This document shows positions 16,230 through 24,235 of a stretch of 64,000 nucleotides of DNA, one piece after another. A program made the position numbers and the translations under genes. The stretch spans positions 1 through 64,000 of the forward strand of contig JACDEI010000012.1 of NCBI GenBank assembly GCA_013816485.1, in the 5' to 3' direction. Under the pieces are notes generated by a model. It made no database searches, had not been told where the DNA came from, and saw nothing but the letters and a program-made list of their open reading frames with translations. Positions within the stretch are counted from its first letter, which is position 1; every line of letters begins with the position of its first letter. The DNA is from Planctomycetota bacterium (GTDB lineage Bacteria > Planctomycetota > UBA11346).

Positions 16230-16846
16230 TTCGTGGACTCCGCAGGTGCTTCGACCAGTGGGCGCAGAAACGCGTAGACCCCGCGCGCGAGCAGTTCCTG
16301 GCCCTCAACCGTGGGATGGATGCCATCCGCTTGGTTCAACCGCGGGACGCCGCCGACGCCCTCAAGCAGGAACGGCAGCAACGGGACTGCATGCTCCTGC
16401 GCCACCTGTGGGAATACCGCGGCGAACGCCGTGCGGTAATCCTCGCCGTAGTTGGTCGGTAGACGCATGCCACCGAAGGCAACCTTGACGCCGGCAGCGC
16501 GGAAACGTCCGACCATGGCGACGAGGTTGTCATGCGTGGCGTTCGCCGGTTGACCGCGCAAACCATCATTGGCTCCGAGCGCGATGAAGACCCAGTCGGG
16601 TTTGCCCTTCACCAACCACGCGACCCGCCGCAGACCACCGGCGCTGGTGTCGCCGCTGACGCCAGCGTTCACCACCGTCCAGTCGAGCTTGTCGGCGACG
16701 GCCAGACGCTGCATGACCGCGGGAAACGCCTGGTCCTCATCCACACCATGACCTGCGGTCAGGCTGTCACCCAGGCAGACGATGGTGGCCGCGTGGACGC
16801 TGACAGCGATCGACCACAGCACGATGATGGTGAGCAGGCTGCGCAT
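16226..16846 (-). CDS. tesA: Periplasmic SGNH-hydrolase, TesA-like
   Basis: The 206-residue precursor has a signal peptide (about residues 1-19, ending SVHA) and the four SGNH blocks: CLGDSLTAGHG (Ser nucleophile), the Gly in NAGVSGDT, the Asn in GANDGLRG, and DGIHPTVEG with the Asp-His pair. TesA enzymes hydrolyse acyl-CoA, lysophospholipid and aryl esters in the periplasm. In E. coli tesA lies next to ybbAP but divergently; here all three are in one overlapping operon, tesA first. The start is chosen for the signal peptide. Confidence 0.92.
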   Translation of the reverse strand: MRSLLTIIVLWSIAVSVHAATIVCLGDSLTAGHGVDEDQAFPAVMQRLAVADKLDWTVVNAGVSGDTSAGGLRRVAWLVKGKPDWVFIALGANDGLRGQPANATHDNLVAMVGRFRAAGVKVAFGGMRLPTNYGEDYRTAFAAVFPQVAQEHAVPLLPFLLEGVGGVPRLNQADGIHPTVEGQELLARGVYAFLRPLVEAPAESTK

Positions 16847-16902
16847 GCGCCCGGATGCTGCGACACCTGTGCGACGGCCCAACGACTATTCCGCACGATT
16901 CC

Positions 16903-17031
16903 ACCGCAGTGTGCTGAAAAAGTACACTGCGTGGGGGTAACAGGGGGGCGTCTGCCCCCCTGGACAAAGAGCCACTGCGGATTTTCCCGGGGAAAATAGC
17001 GACCGCAGGTCGCCCCCGGGAAAGTCCGCAG
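16903..17031. repeat. Cluster of nested hairpins
   Basis: The divergent region between tesA and 17097 holds an AGTGT/ACACT dyad (16909-16927), an AGGGGGGC/GCCCCCCT palindrome (16942-16961) and an imperfect 18-base inverted repeat (16975-16992 with 17014-17031). The last encloses a perfect small hairpin GCGACCGCAGGTCGC at 16999-17013. Together they form a REP-like cluster of unknown function. Confidence 0.6.
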
Positions 17032-17096
17032 CAGCGGGTCACGCTGGCCATGCCGGGCGCACAGCGCACCATCAGCCGCTGAGGGAGATCACCGCC

Positions 17097-17615
17097 ATGG
17101 CCACCCCCGCGCTCATCCTCAGCGGCACCATCGCGCTGTTGGGTTTCGTCCTGGCGATGGTGGAGATCCAGGCCATGGGCATCCACGGCTGGGCCGCGTC
17201 GCTGCCGACCACCTGGCGCATCGAAACGCATGTCGTGCTCGACTGGTGTTGCGCCGGTCGTCCCTTGACCGCGTGGCATGCCTGGCTGCTCGGCTTCCTG
17301 GTGATCATGGTGCATCTCCCGGCGGCGTTGCTGGGGGCCTGGAGCGTGAAACTGGAAGCACGCGCACTCGGCACGCTGGTGCTGCTGTGGCTGGCACGCG
17401 ACGTGTGGTGGTTCGCGCTCAATCCCGCCTTCGGTTTCAGTGCGCTGACACCCGAGCGCGCCACCTGGATCAAGCAGTGGTTCCTGCATCTGCCCGCGGA
17501 TTGGTGGCTACACGCGGCCGTCGGTGGCCTGCTGCTGTGGTGGTCGTTCCGGCTCCACGTTCGCGCCACCACCACGCCGGTGGTGACCGAGGAAGCGCTC
17601 AGTCCGCCGCGGTGA
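17097..17615 (+). CDS. Four-helix integral membrane protein, unknown
   Basis: The 172-residue protein has four hydrophobic segments (about residues 5-26, 62-86, 88-103 and 134-150) and Trp/His-rich loops. It ends in a polar tail. I recognise no family. GGGAG lies 12 bases before the ATG. It stands alone on the plus strand between minus-strand operons. Confidence 0.65.
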   Translation: MATPALILSGTIALLGFVLAMVEIQAMGIHGWAASLPTTWRIETHVVLDWCCAGRPLTAWHAWLLGFLVIMVHLPAALLGAWSVKLEARALGTLVLLWLARDVWWFALNPAFGFSALTPERATWIKQWFLHLPADWWLHAAVGGLLLWWSFRLHVRATTTPVVTEEALSPPR

Positions 17616-17638
17616 GTCCGCGTGCGGATCGCAGCAGC

Positions 17639-17688
17639 TACGGTTAAGTACGGTTAAGTACGGTTAAGTACGGTTAAGTACGGTTAAG
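17639..17688. repeat. Decamer tandem array (TACGGTTAAG x5)
   Basis: Five perfect copies of a 10-base word sit between the convergent ends of the 17097 gene and the anti-sigma gene. Each copy contains TTA, a TAA stop on the minus strand, and the last copy supplies the actual stop codon of the anti-sigma gene (17684-17686). Confidence 0.9.
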
Positions 17689-18229
17689 GTTTGGCCGGTG
17701 TGATGAACTTCACCGCCTGCACCTGGGTCTGGTTCGCTGGCGCCTTGCCGTCGATGACGCGCGGATCGATCACCGTGACCTGATCACCCTGAACCACCAC
17801 GTAGAGCGGCTGGCCGTCGGCGCCCAGCACCTGCACCACCTGGGTTGCCTGGGCTTCCGGCGTGGTGCGGGTGGATTGCATGCTGGCGAGCCACATCCAC
17901 AAACCGGCGGCGGCAACCAAGCTGGCGGCCAGTGCGGCCGGCCACGGCAGGAAGACCTGACGGATCACCGCGCGCCGTGCCGGTCGACGCGCGACCCCGC
18001 CGGCAACCACGCCTGGTCGTGTGACCTCCAGCGCCACCGTCACCAGGTCGTGACGCATCAGCGCATCCTGACAGTCGCAGCAACGCGCGAGGTGCATGAA
18101 CAACGCCGGATCAACGTCGGCATCGAGCGCGCCATCCGCCACCAGCGGCAACAAGGCCTCGACCTCTTCGCAGGTGAGTGCGCGCGACGGCAGGACATCC
18201 TGCTGCTGGTCGGTCGGGGATCCGCTCAC
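17684..18229 (-). CDS. Anti-sigma factor with ZAS-type zinc motif
   Basis: This 181-residue membrane protein probably holds the upstream ECF sigma factor inactive. The anti-sigma domain has the H-x3-C-x2-C zinc motif in MHLARCCDCQDAL (about residues 42-54). A transmembrane helix follows at about 95-117, then a periplasmic C-terminus ending VKFITPAKP. A GTG start at 18229 overlaps the sigma stop by four bases (GTGA). Its stop codon lies in the decamer array. Confidence 0.8.
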   Translation of the reverse strand: MSGSPTDQQQDVLPSRALTCEEVEALLPLVADGALDADVDPALFMHLARCCDCQDALMRHDLVTVALEVTRPGVVAGGVARRPARRAVIRQVFLPWPAALAASLVAAAGLWMWLASMQSTRTTPEAQATQVVQVLGADGQPLYVVVQGDQVTVIDPRVIDGKAPANQTQVQAVKFITPAKP

Positions 18230-18897
18230 AGCGCACCCCGCATGATGTCTTCCAACTGGTCCTTGAGCGCCGCACGGCCACGGCAAAGGCGGACCTCGAC
18301 TGCCTGACGGCTGATGCGCAGACGTTCGGCGATGGCCTCGTGATCGAGACCTTCATCGATGCGCAGGACCAACACCTCGCGTTGGCTGGCGGGCAACTGA
18401 TCGAGCGCACGCCGGACGGCGGTGACGCGCTCACGCGAGAGGAACTGCTCGCTGGGGTTGCGCCCGAGGTCCCCGCTGGCGGTGTGTTCGGCCAGGACGT
18501 CATGCGACAGACCCTTGCGGCGGTCCTCGCGCCGCAGGTAGTCGAGGCAGGCATTGCGCGCGAGCTGGAACAGCCAACCGCGCAACGCCGCGGGATCGCG
18601 CACGCTGTCGATGCGCTTGAGGACCTTGATGCTGACTTCCTGATAGACGTCATCGACGGTCGCCGCATCGCGCACGTAGCGCTGGATGATGCGACGCAGA
18701 GCGCCCTCCTCACGCGTGAGCAGTTCGACCGCGGGATTCCCGTGCGCGCCCGAGGCGCCGGTGAAGCCGGCGTCGGCGAAGGCGAGCGGGGCGCTGGTGC
18801 TCACTAGGGGTGCCATCAGGGGAGGTGACGACAGCACCGGTGGCAACCTTACCTCGGCCTTCGACAGGTCGCTCTGCTGGTGTTTGGTCTCTTCCAC
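18226..18897 (-). CDS. ECF-type sigma-70 factor
   Basis: This 223-residue sigma factor has region 2 (about residues 65-135: VDDVYQEVSIKVLKRI, GWLFQLARNACLDYLRR) and region 4 with an HTH (about 160-215: LPASQREVLVLRIDEGLDHEAIAERL, then ISRQAVEVRLCRGRAALK). A 55-residue low-complexity N-terminal extension is unusual; a shorter start is possible. It is followed at once by an overlapping anti-sigma gene. Its regulon cannot be read from the window. Confidence 0.88.
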   Translation of the reverse strand: MEETKHQQSDLSKAEVRLPPVLSSPPLMAPLVSTSAPLAFADAGFTGASGAHGNPAVELLTREEGALRRIIQRYVRDAATVDDVYQEVSIKVLKRIDSVRDPAALRGWLFQLARNACLDYLRREDRRKGLSHDVLAEHTASGDLGRNPSEQFLSRERVTAVRRALDQLPASQREVLVLRIDEGLDHEAIAERLRISRQAVEVRLCRGRAALKDQLEDIMRGAL

Positions 18898-18952
18898 AAC
18901 TCGTTATCCCGCTTGGGTTTCTGAGCCGAGTGCCGGTCGAGGGTGACTGCCG

Positions 18953-20218
18953 TCAGTCCAGCAGTTGGGGGATGGTGACGAGGTCGCGGACCGAGGCCTT
19001 GCCCCGCAACATCGCAACCGTGGCCTCACGGGCGGCGCGGTTCTGTGCCCGGCGTAACGCGCTTTCGAGTTCACCCACCACCTCGCCGAAAGCCCGGCTG
19101 CTGGGCTCGCTGCGTTCGCTCACCACCACCAGGCAGGCGAGTTTGTCGGCCATGAACACCGGCGACAGTTCACCCGGCTTGATACTGAAGACCACCTCGT
19201 CGAAAGCCGCCTGGTAGGTGCCGGGTTCGACCCAGCCGAGCAGGCCGCCATCGGCCGCTCCTGGACCTTGCGAGACGCGTTTCGCCGCCTCGGTGAACGC
19301 GGCGAGATCCTTGCCCAGCAAATCGCTGCGCAGTGTTTCCAGTTCCTTGCGCGTGGTCTCGGCGTCACGCAGGGTCGCCGCGCGGGCTTCGACCTCTGCC
19401 GCCTGCTTCACCAGCGCGCGGGCACCGGCATCGAGATCGGCGCGTTCCGCCTGGCGGGAGATCTCCTGCACCGCTTCGCCCAACAGCCGCTCTTGTTCAT
19501 CGGCGGCAGCCACGGTGTAGGCTTCGATGCGGCTCTCGCTGATGGTGCGGATGGTGGCATCGCTGACATCCTGCGCCGCCTTGAAGATCGCTACGCGTGC
19601 TTGGCGCACCTCTTGACGTTCCCCAGGACTGCTCGGCCGCAACACGATCTGGTAGACCTTCGCCCGGGCAGGACGACGGAACTCCTGCTCGCGTTCCTTG
19701 TAGCTGCGTTCGATGTTCTGCGGTGAGATGTGCGGGATGCGGCTCTCGAAATATCCCGTCACCAGATCGATGATCTGCTGGCGTTCGATGTAGCGGCGTT
19801 CCTCCGCCTGTTCACGCAGCGATCGGCCACGCCCCGACGCGCGGGCACGTTCCATCACCTGCTGCGAGATGCGCTCGTGATCGACCAGCGCGAAACCACG
19901 TTCCTCAGAAAGCTGCCGACCGTATTGGATCAGCAATTCCTCATCAGTGAGTTCGTTGAGCGATTGGTCGGCGAAGGCCAGCAATTCCTCACGGTTGCCG
20001 GGGCGTGGCCGCCCGCGCCGCTCATACTCCGTCAGCCGCATCTGATTGCGCTGCAACACATCGCCGAAGGAGATCACCGAGTCGTTGACGTAACGCAGGG
20101 TCAGATCGGCGGTACGCGCGCGTGCCGCCGGGGCCTCGCCAGCGCTCAGCGCCGGCGCCGGCGCCATCTGCAGCAGCATCAGCATCAGCATCGTCATCAA
20201 GCAAGTCCAACGTCGCAT
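18953..20218 (-). CDS. Peptidyl-prolyl isomerase, parvulin/SurA-like, with insertion
   Basis: The 421-residue precursor has a Met/Leu-rich signal peptide ending ALSAG, a SurA-like helical chaperone domain (about 40-170) and a C-terminal parvulin domain. The parvulin core appears split: its first strand is ARAKVYQIVLRPSS (about 184-197). Its remaining part, GPGAADGGLLGWVEPG and FDEVVFSIKPGELSPV, comes about 125 residues later, after a Glu/Ala-rich helical insert. Canonical parvulins need only about 30 residues between these parts. A periplasmic folding role is likely. Confidence 0.8.
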   Translation of the reverse strand: MRRWTCLMTMLMLMLLQMAPAPALSAGEAPAARARTADLTLRYVNDSVISFGDVLQRNQMRLTEYERRGRPRPGNREELLAFADQSLNELTDEELLIQYGRQLSEERGFALVDHERISQQVMERARASGRGRSLREQAEERRYIERQQIIDLVTGYFESRIPHISPQNIERSYKEREQEFRRPARAKVYQIVLRPSSPGERQEVRQARVAIFKAAQDVSDATIRTISESRIEAYTVAAADEQERLLGEAVQEISRQAERADLDAGARALVKQAAEVEARAATLRDAETTRKELETLRSDLLGKDLAAFTEAAKRVSQGPGAADGGLLGWVEPGTYQAAFDEVVFSIKPGELSPVFMADKLACLVVVSERSEPSSRAFGEVVGELESALRRAQNRAAREATVAMLRGKASVRDLVTIPQLLD

Positions 20219-20284
20219 GACGGCATGCTAGACCCGACACCGGCAAGCCAAGGAGCAGTGCAGCAACCCACGGCAGTGAAAACC

Positions 20285-20312
20285 GTGCGAGGTGCGAGGT
20301 GCGAGGTGCGAG
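20285..20312 (+). repeat. Heptamer array GTGCGAG x4
   Basis: Four perfect copies of GTGCGAG lie between the PPIase start and the OmpA-gene terminator. No inverted partner arm is visible. The same word recurs at 24125-24221, 25682-25702 and (complement) 42180-42208. Confidence 0.9.
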
Positions 20313-20383
20313 CATCTGGACCACGGCGAGCGATGGCGGAGTTCCGCTGCCACAGCGCTGCAAAAGGATCCCGCACAACGACA

Positions 20384-20408
20384 ACACCCTCCGCAAGGCG
20401 GAGGGTGT
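20384..20408 (-). terminator. Terminator of the OmpA-family gene
   Basis: An 11-bp perfect stem (20384-20394 with 20398-20408) and three-base loop lie 24 bases past the stop of the minus-strand gene. The tail is T-poor (TGTCGTTGTG), so strength is uncertain. Confidence 0.6.
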
Positions 20409-20432
20409 CGCAGGAAACAGCCGGAAAGCCGT

Positions 20433-21074
20433 TCAGTTGCCGAGGTAGATCTCGACGCGGCGGTTGGACGCCTTGTCGCCACCACGCGGCGCATGTTCGC
20501 CACGGAACTGGCCCTGGATGCGCTTGGCGCTGACACCCGAGGACTGAAGGGCGCGGATCACCGAGGCGGCACGAGCGCCGGACAGACCCCAGTTGTCACC
20601 GAACTTCTCCTTGGTCGAAGCGCGCGCGACCGGGGTGTCGTCGGTATGGCCTTCGACGATCACCTGCGAGCCGGCGTATTCACCGCTGTTCAGGCGTGCG
20701 GCGAGCTTGCTGATCGAGCTCTTGCCTTCCGGGCTCAGCTCATCGCTGCCTTTGGCGAAGGCGAAATCATCGTTGAGTGCCAAACCACGTTCAGTGGCAG
20801 AGACACCTTCGATGTCGTCACCCTTGAGGATCTGGTTGAACTGCTGGCCGGCGGTGGGCGCCTTGTTCTTGGCCAGCGCATCACGCGCGCTCTGCAGCTG
20901 CGCCATCAGCGAATCGTTCTCGCGCTGGAGTTGGGTGACCACACCGGTCAGACGCTGGTTCTCGGCCCGCAGTTCGTCGCCGACCGCGGCGTTCGAGGCT
21001 CCGCGGGTACGGCAGCCGGTAAGGGCCACCAAAGCGATCAGGGGGACGAGGAGGGCGGCACGGGTGACGTTCAT
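20433..21074 (-). CDS. OmpA-family lipoprotein
   Basis: This 213-residue lipoprotein (lipobox LTGC, Cys21) has a short coiled coil (about 33-68, AENQRLTGVVTQLQREND) and a C-terminal OmpA peptidoglycan-binding domain (about 95-213). Diagnostic words are VIVEGHTDDTPV, LSGARAASVIRAL and NRRVEIYL. It should tether a membrane to the cell wall, as Pal or MotB-like proteins do. The start has the lipoprotein signal directly behind it. It is transcribed alone. Confidence 0.9.
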   Translation of the reverse strand: MNVTRAALLVPLIALVALTGCRTRGASNAAVGDELRAENQRLTGVVTQLQRENDSLMAQLQSARDALAKNKAPTAGQQFNQILKGDDIEGVSATERGLALNDDFAFAKGSDELSPEGKSSISKLAARLNSGEYAGSQVIVEGHTDDTPVARASTKEKFGDNWGLSGARAASVIRALQSSGVSAKRIQGQFRGEHAPRGGDKASNRRVEIYLGN

Positions 21075-21226
21075 GGACTGGCTCCCAGGGAGGACCGGCC
21101 GGGGCGTGGACTCATGTCACGCCACCACCGCCGGAATGCGCGGCACCATAGGTGGCCAGCGGAAGTGGTGCAAGAGGCTTGAAATCCGCCTGTCCTGAGC
21201 GCGGCAGCCCGGTGCGGTTAAACACC

Positions 21227-21255
21227 ATGAGGTGCGACCGGTGGTCGCACCTCAT
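21227..21255. repeat. Perfect 13-bp inverted repeat
   Basis: ATGAGGTGCGACC and its complement flank a three-base spacer in the gap between the HTH-membrane gene and the OmpA gene. It could be an operator or the base of a transcript hairpin; there is no T-run. Confidence 0.7.
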
Positions 21256-21290
21256 CGGCGCATGGCGGTCCGATCCAGCGGATCGGCCAA

Positions 21291-21310
21291 GCAGCTTTTT
21301 CAGAAGCTGC
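21291..21310 (-). terminator. Probable terminator of the HTH-membrane gene
   Basis: GCAGCTT and AAGCTGC pair around a six-base loop 13 bases past the minus-strand stop at 21323. The tail is not T-rich, so the call is tentative. Confidence 0.45.
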
Positions 21311-21322
21311 GTGCTGGTTTGC

Positions 21323-22354
21323 TTATTTGGGGAAGCCGAGGTCGAGGTGCTTCTCGTTGATCGCACCCTTCTCGCCCTGCATCTCGACCTTGGTCTCGGT
21401 GACGCTGAAGGTCTGGCCGCCCTTGGTCTTGGCTTTGCCGTCCTCGCTCACTTCGACGACGATCCACGAATCCAGGCGTTCACCTTGCTTGGTCGCCTTG
21501 CCGCCAAGGTACTCGTCCTTGCGCCACTTGGCCTGGCGGTCCCGTTCGGACGCCATGTCGATCCACTCGCCGCTCTCGTGGTTGCGGGTGAAACGTGCCT
21601 TGTCGGGATCGACCGAGAATCCAGCCCAGGGCGAACCCGAGGCCATGTTGGTCCAGCCGTTGTCGTCGAGGCCGCGAAGAACGTTGCCAGCAGCGTCCTT
21701 CTCATCCGAGGGATGCGGCATCATGGCGATGAAATAGTACGGCAGGATGAAGCCGGCGCCGACGATCACCGTCAACGCCATCACCAGCGACCACGCCCAG
21801 TGGATCTTGACCACTTCGACGCGGGCACGGTTCGAGCGCACGCTGCGGCGCGATGCGGTGCCAGCCGGGCCCTGCGACTCGACCTGCGAGGTGCTGAATT
21901 CCACTGGACCGGTGGTGCCACCGACCTGGGTCTCGTCGACCGCGGTCATCACCGCGGTGTTGGAATCGGTGAAGCTCAGGCCGGAGTTGGTGGCCTTGGT
22001 CTTCTCGAAGTTGAGGTCCTTGGTGTTGCCGTCGTCGAAGCTCACCACTTCCAGCTCATCGCCGAAGGTGATCGATTCGGTGGCGCTGCCAGAGTGATCC
22101 TTGCGCGGCTGGACGATGGTTTCGCTGGCATCGTCAACCACCTTGCCCAGGTCGATGTTCAGCTCGTCGCTGTCGCCGGTCAGCACGATGGTGCCGTCAT
22201 CGTCCCGCATCTTCATCACATCGTCTTTGTTGAGCATCAGCTTGCCGCCGACCCGCTGGGCCCGGATGGCACCGCCATTGATGTGGCCGTTGAGGGCGGC
22301 GTCATCGCATCCCAGCAGGCTCTTGGCTTCCTTGGCGTCGATCATATCGGCCAT
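21323..22354 (-). CDS. HTH-domain single-pass membrane protein
   Basis: The 343-residue protein starts with a MerR/excisionase-like helix-turn-helix (residues 5-50: DAKEAKSLLGC, GAIRAQRVGGKLMLNKDDV). An acidic disordered linker (about 51-170), a basic stretch, a transmembrane helix (about 187-211) and a periplasmic C-terminal domain follow. This suggests a membrane-tethered DNA-binding or protein-binding regulator, but the HTH has little positive charge and may bind protein instead. The start at 22354 has GGAG ten bases upstream. I do not know a named family. Confidence 0.7.
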   Translation of the reverse strand: MADMIDAKEAKSLLGCDDAALNGHINGGAIRAQRVGGKLMLNKDDVMKMRDDDGTIVLTGDSDELNIDLGKVVDDASETIVQPRKDHSGSATESITFGDELEVVSFDDGNTKDLNFEKTKATNSGLSFTDSNTAVMTAVDETQVGGTTGPVEFSTSQVESQGPAGTASRRSVRSNRARVEVVKIHWAWSLVMALTVIVGAGFILPYYFIAMMPHPSDEKDAAGNVLRGLDDNGWTNMASGSPWAGFSVDPDKARFTRNHESGEWIDMASERDRQAKWRKDEYLGGKATKQGERLDSWIVVEVSEDGKAKTKGGQTFSVTETKVEMQGEKGAINEKHLDLGFPK

Positions 22355-22473
22355 GACGGGTCTCCAGTCGGGCATTCGCCCATGTGAGCCGGCGAGACTA
22401 GATGCGTGGTCACAGGGCAACAGCCGCCCTGGTGGTCGTGCGGAGGATCCGGCTCATACACTCGTCAGACAAA

Positions 22474-22588
22474 GGGCTTAGGGGCTAGGGGTTAGGGTCG
22501 TACGAACAGCGGGTACACCAGGGACGGTGGCTCCTGGAACGGATCACGGGGACAGGGCCCTAGCCCCTAGCCCCTAGTCCCTAACCCC
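22474..22588. repeat. Inverted heptamer array (GGGGCTA type)
   Basis: The left arm has GGGCTTA, GGGGCTA, GGGGTTA (22474-22494). The right arm has four complementary units TAGCCCC, TAGCCCC, TAGTCCC, TAACCCC (22561-22588). The core of about 66 bases shows nothing else. The right arm overlaps the stop codon (22581-22583) of the DUF455 gene. Confidence 0.9.
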
Positions 22589-23387
22589 TTGGGGCAATTT
22601 CCGGCCCCTCGGCCAACCACGCGAGGTCGAGGGCCGTGAAGCCCGCCTGCAGACGCCCAGGACGGTCGAGCGGCGTCGGTCCGGGGACTTGGCCTGGGAA
22701 GCGCCTGGCGACCACCGCCTGGAAATGGATCTCGCCGTCCACGCCCTGGCGCGCGCACCACCAGCGGTGCCAACGGCTGCCGCTGGCGACGTGGCCGATC
22801 TCGTCGTGGTAGATCACGGTCAGCACGGCATGTGCCGCCGGATCGAGCTGCGCGAGACGGGGCAGCAGTTCAGCCGAGACATCCAGTCCACGCGCTTCGA
22901 GGAAACGCGGCACCGCCACCAGGTGTTCGCCCAGGTCGGCGCACGCCAGCGCGGTATCCCACAGCCGGTGATGTACCGGCTCGTCACCCGGCGCGAGACC
23001 ACGGGCGGCGAGCAGGTCCTCTAGCAGGCGCGCATGACGCGCTTCGTCGCGCGCGATGGCGAGGAAATCCTCATGCAGCGCCGCCGGAGCACCGCTGGCG
23101 CGCAGGCAAGCGAGCACCGCCAGATCGACCGCCGACAGTTCGATGTGGTGGATGGCGAGCAGGAAGCGGTTGCGCGTCCCGGCGTGGCTGAGCGTGCGTC
23201 GCCGCCGCGGTGCGATGTCGCTCTCGCGCCACCCCGCTGGACGGCCCGGGCGCGCCGGCAATGGCGGCAACTCCCAGGTCGCGCCATCCACAGGCGGTTG
23301 GCAACGTTCGAGCAACGCGGCCTTGTCCGTCGCGGTCGGCGCGGCGATCACCGCCAACAGGTCAGCGACGTACTCCACGGTCGTCAC
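22581..23387 (-). CDS. DUF455 ferritin-like protein
   Basis: This 268-residue protein belongs to the DUF455 ferritin-like family. Its di-metal ligands are recognisable in AIHHIELSAVDLAVL, DEARHARLLEDLL and YHDEIGHVASG. The function of the family is not settled; an oxidase or hydroxylase role is inferred from the fold. The stop codon is supplied by the adjacent heptamer array, so the C-terminal residues EIAPRG may have been altered by the array's arrival. It starts one base after the stop of the amidase gene read from the other direction: both genes are on the minus strand and the amidase is upstream. Confidence 0.85.
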   Translation of the reverse strand: MTTVEYVADLLAVIAAPTATDKAALLERCQPPVDGATWELPPLPARPGRPAGWRESDIAPRRRRTLSHAGTRNRFLLAIHHIELSAVDLAVLACLRASGAPAALHEDFLAIARDEARHARLLEDLLAARGLAPGDEPVHHRLWDTALACADLGEHLVAVPRFLEARGLDVSAELLPRLAQLDPAAHAVLTVIYHDEIGHVASGSRWHRWWCARQGVDGEIHFQAVVARRFPGQVPGPTPLDRPGRLQAGFTALDLAWLAEGPEIAPRG

Positions 23388-23388
23388 C

Positions 23389-24111
23389 TCACCGCACCGT
23401 CAGTCCACGCGCGAGCAGTTCCTTGCGCACGAGGAAACGCAGGCGTTCCAGATCGATACCACGCCCAGGACAGGCGGTGGATTTCCCAGGTACGTCGCGA
23501 TGGCCAATGATGCGGCCGACCGACAACGTCGGGATGCGATCAATCAAGTGCGCGCACAGTTCGACCAGCCGGCGTTCGGCATACGGGTCGATCGCCTGCT
23601 GTTCGTAGTTGCCGATCAGGCACACGCCGATGCCATCGGTGTTATAGGGCTTTTGCAGCGGCAATGCACCCGCGTGCGCGCCGTGACTCTGCTGCCGCCA
23701 ACGGAAGGTCGCTTCGATGCGCCCGAGCGGCATGTCGACGCCATTGCCGACAACAAAGTGGTAGCCGATGCCGTCCCAGCCATTCTGCGATTGGTGATCG
23801 CGGTCGATCACCTGCGCATCGCCACCACGGCTGGCGCTGTGATGCAGGACGATGAAACGCCAAGGATGGATAGCGGTCGCCGGTGGCGGGGCGATGGCGT
23901 TCCACGTCAACGGTTCGTTGTGCCGAACCTGCGGGCGACTGATCACCCACACCAGCACCGCCACCAGGGCGAGCACCGCGACCACGGCGAGGAACCGCGT
24001 CGTGCGATCAAGCGGTGGTGCCTCCGCCGCCGGCACCGCGGCCAAGCGCAGCGTGGTGTTGCGTCCAGGTGGACGCGGCTCCTGCGGATCGTGCGGCGGC
24101 GGCTGGTTCAT
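23389..24111 (-). CDS. N-acetylmuramoyl-L-alanine amidase (Amidase_2)
   Basis: This 240-residue membrane-anchored amidase should cleave the lactyl-alanine bond of peptidoglycan or muropeptides. It has a Pro-rich cytoplasmic tail, one transmembrane helix (about 40-58) and a type-2 amidase/PGRP domain. Zinc ligands are visible in FIVLHHSAS, and in GHRDVPGKSTACPG where the Cys replaces a His as in AmpD-like enzymes. The ATG at 24111 is preceded by the heptamer element that fills the gap to the upstream gene. It abuts the DUF455 gene by one base. Confidence 0.88.
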   Translation of the reverse strand: MNQPPPHDPQEPRPPGRNTTLRLAAVPAAEAPPLDRTTRFLAVVAVLALVAVLVWVISRPQVRHNEPLTWNAIAPPPATAIHPWRFIVLHHSASRGGDAQVIDRDHQSQNGWDGIGYHFVVGNGVDMPLGRIEATFRWRQQSHGAHAGALPLQKPYNTDGIGVCLIGNYEQQAIDPYAERRLVELCAHLIDRIPTLSVGRIIGHRDVPGKSTACPGRGIDLERLRFLVRKELLARGLTVR

Positions 24112-24124
24112 CCGTGATCCCGCA

Positions 24125-24221
24125 GTGCGACGTGCGAGGCGCGATGTGCGAGGTTAAAAGGCAGGCGTTTGCCAGCATCGCGTGGTGCTAGACCTCGCAC
24201 CTCGCACGTCGCACCTCGCAC
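24125..24221. repeat. Inverted heptamer array (GTGCGAG type)
   Basis: The left arm has four units (GTGCGAC, GTGCGAG, GCGCGAT, GTGCGAG; 24125-24152). The right arm has four complementary units (24194-24221). Both arms are bounded outside by CGCA. The 41-base core contains a small GGCA/TGCC dyad. The whole element fills the gap between two co-directional minus-strand genes. Confidence 0.92.
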
Positions 24222-24235
24222 TGCGTTCTGGACGT

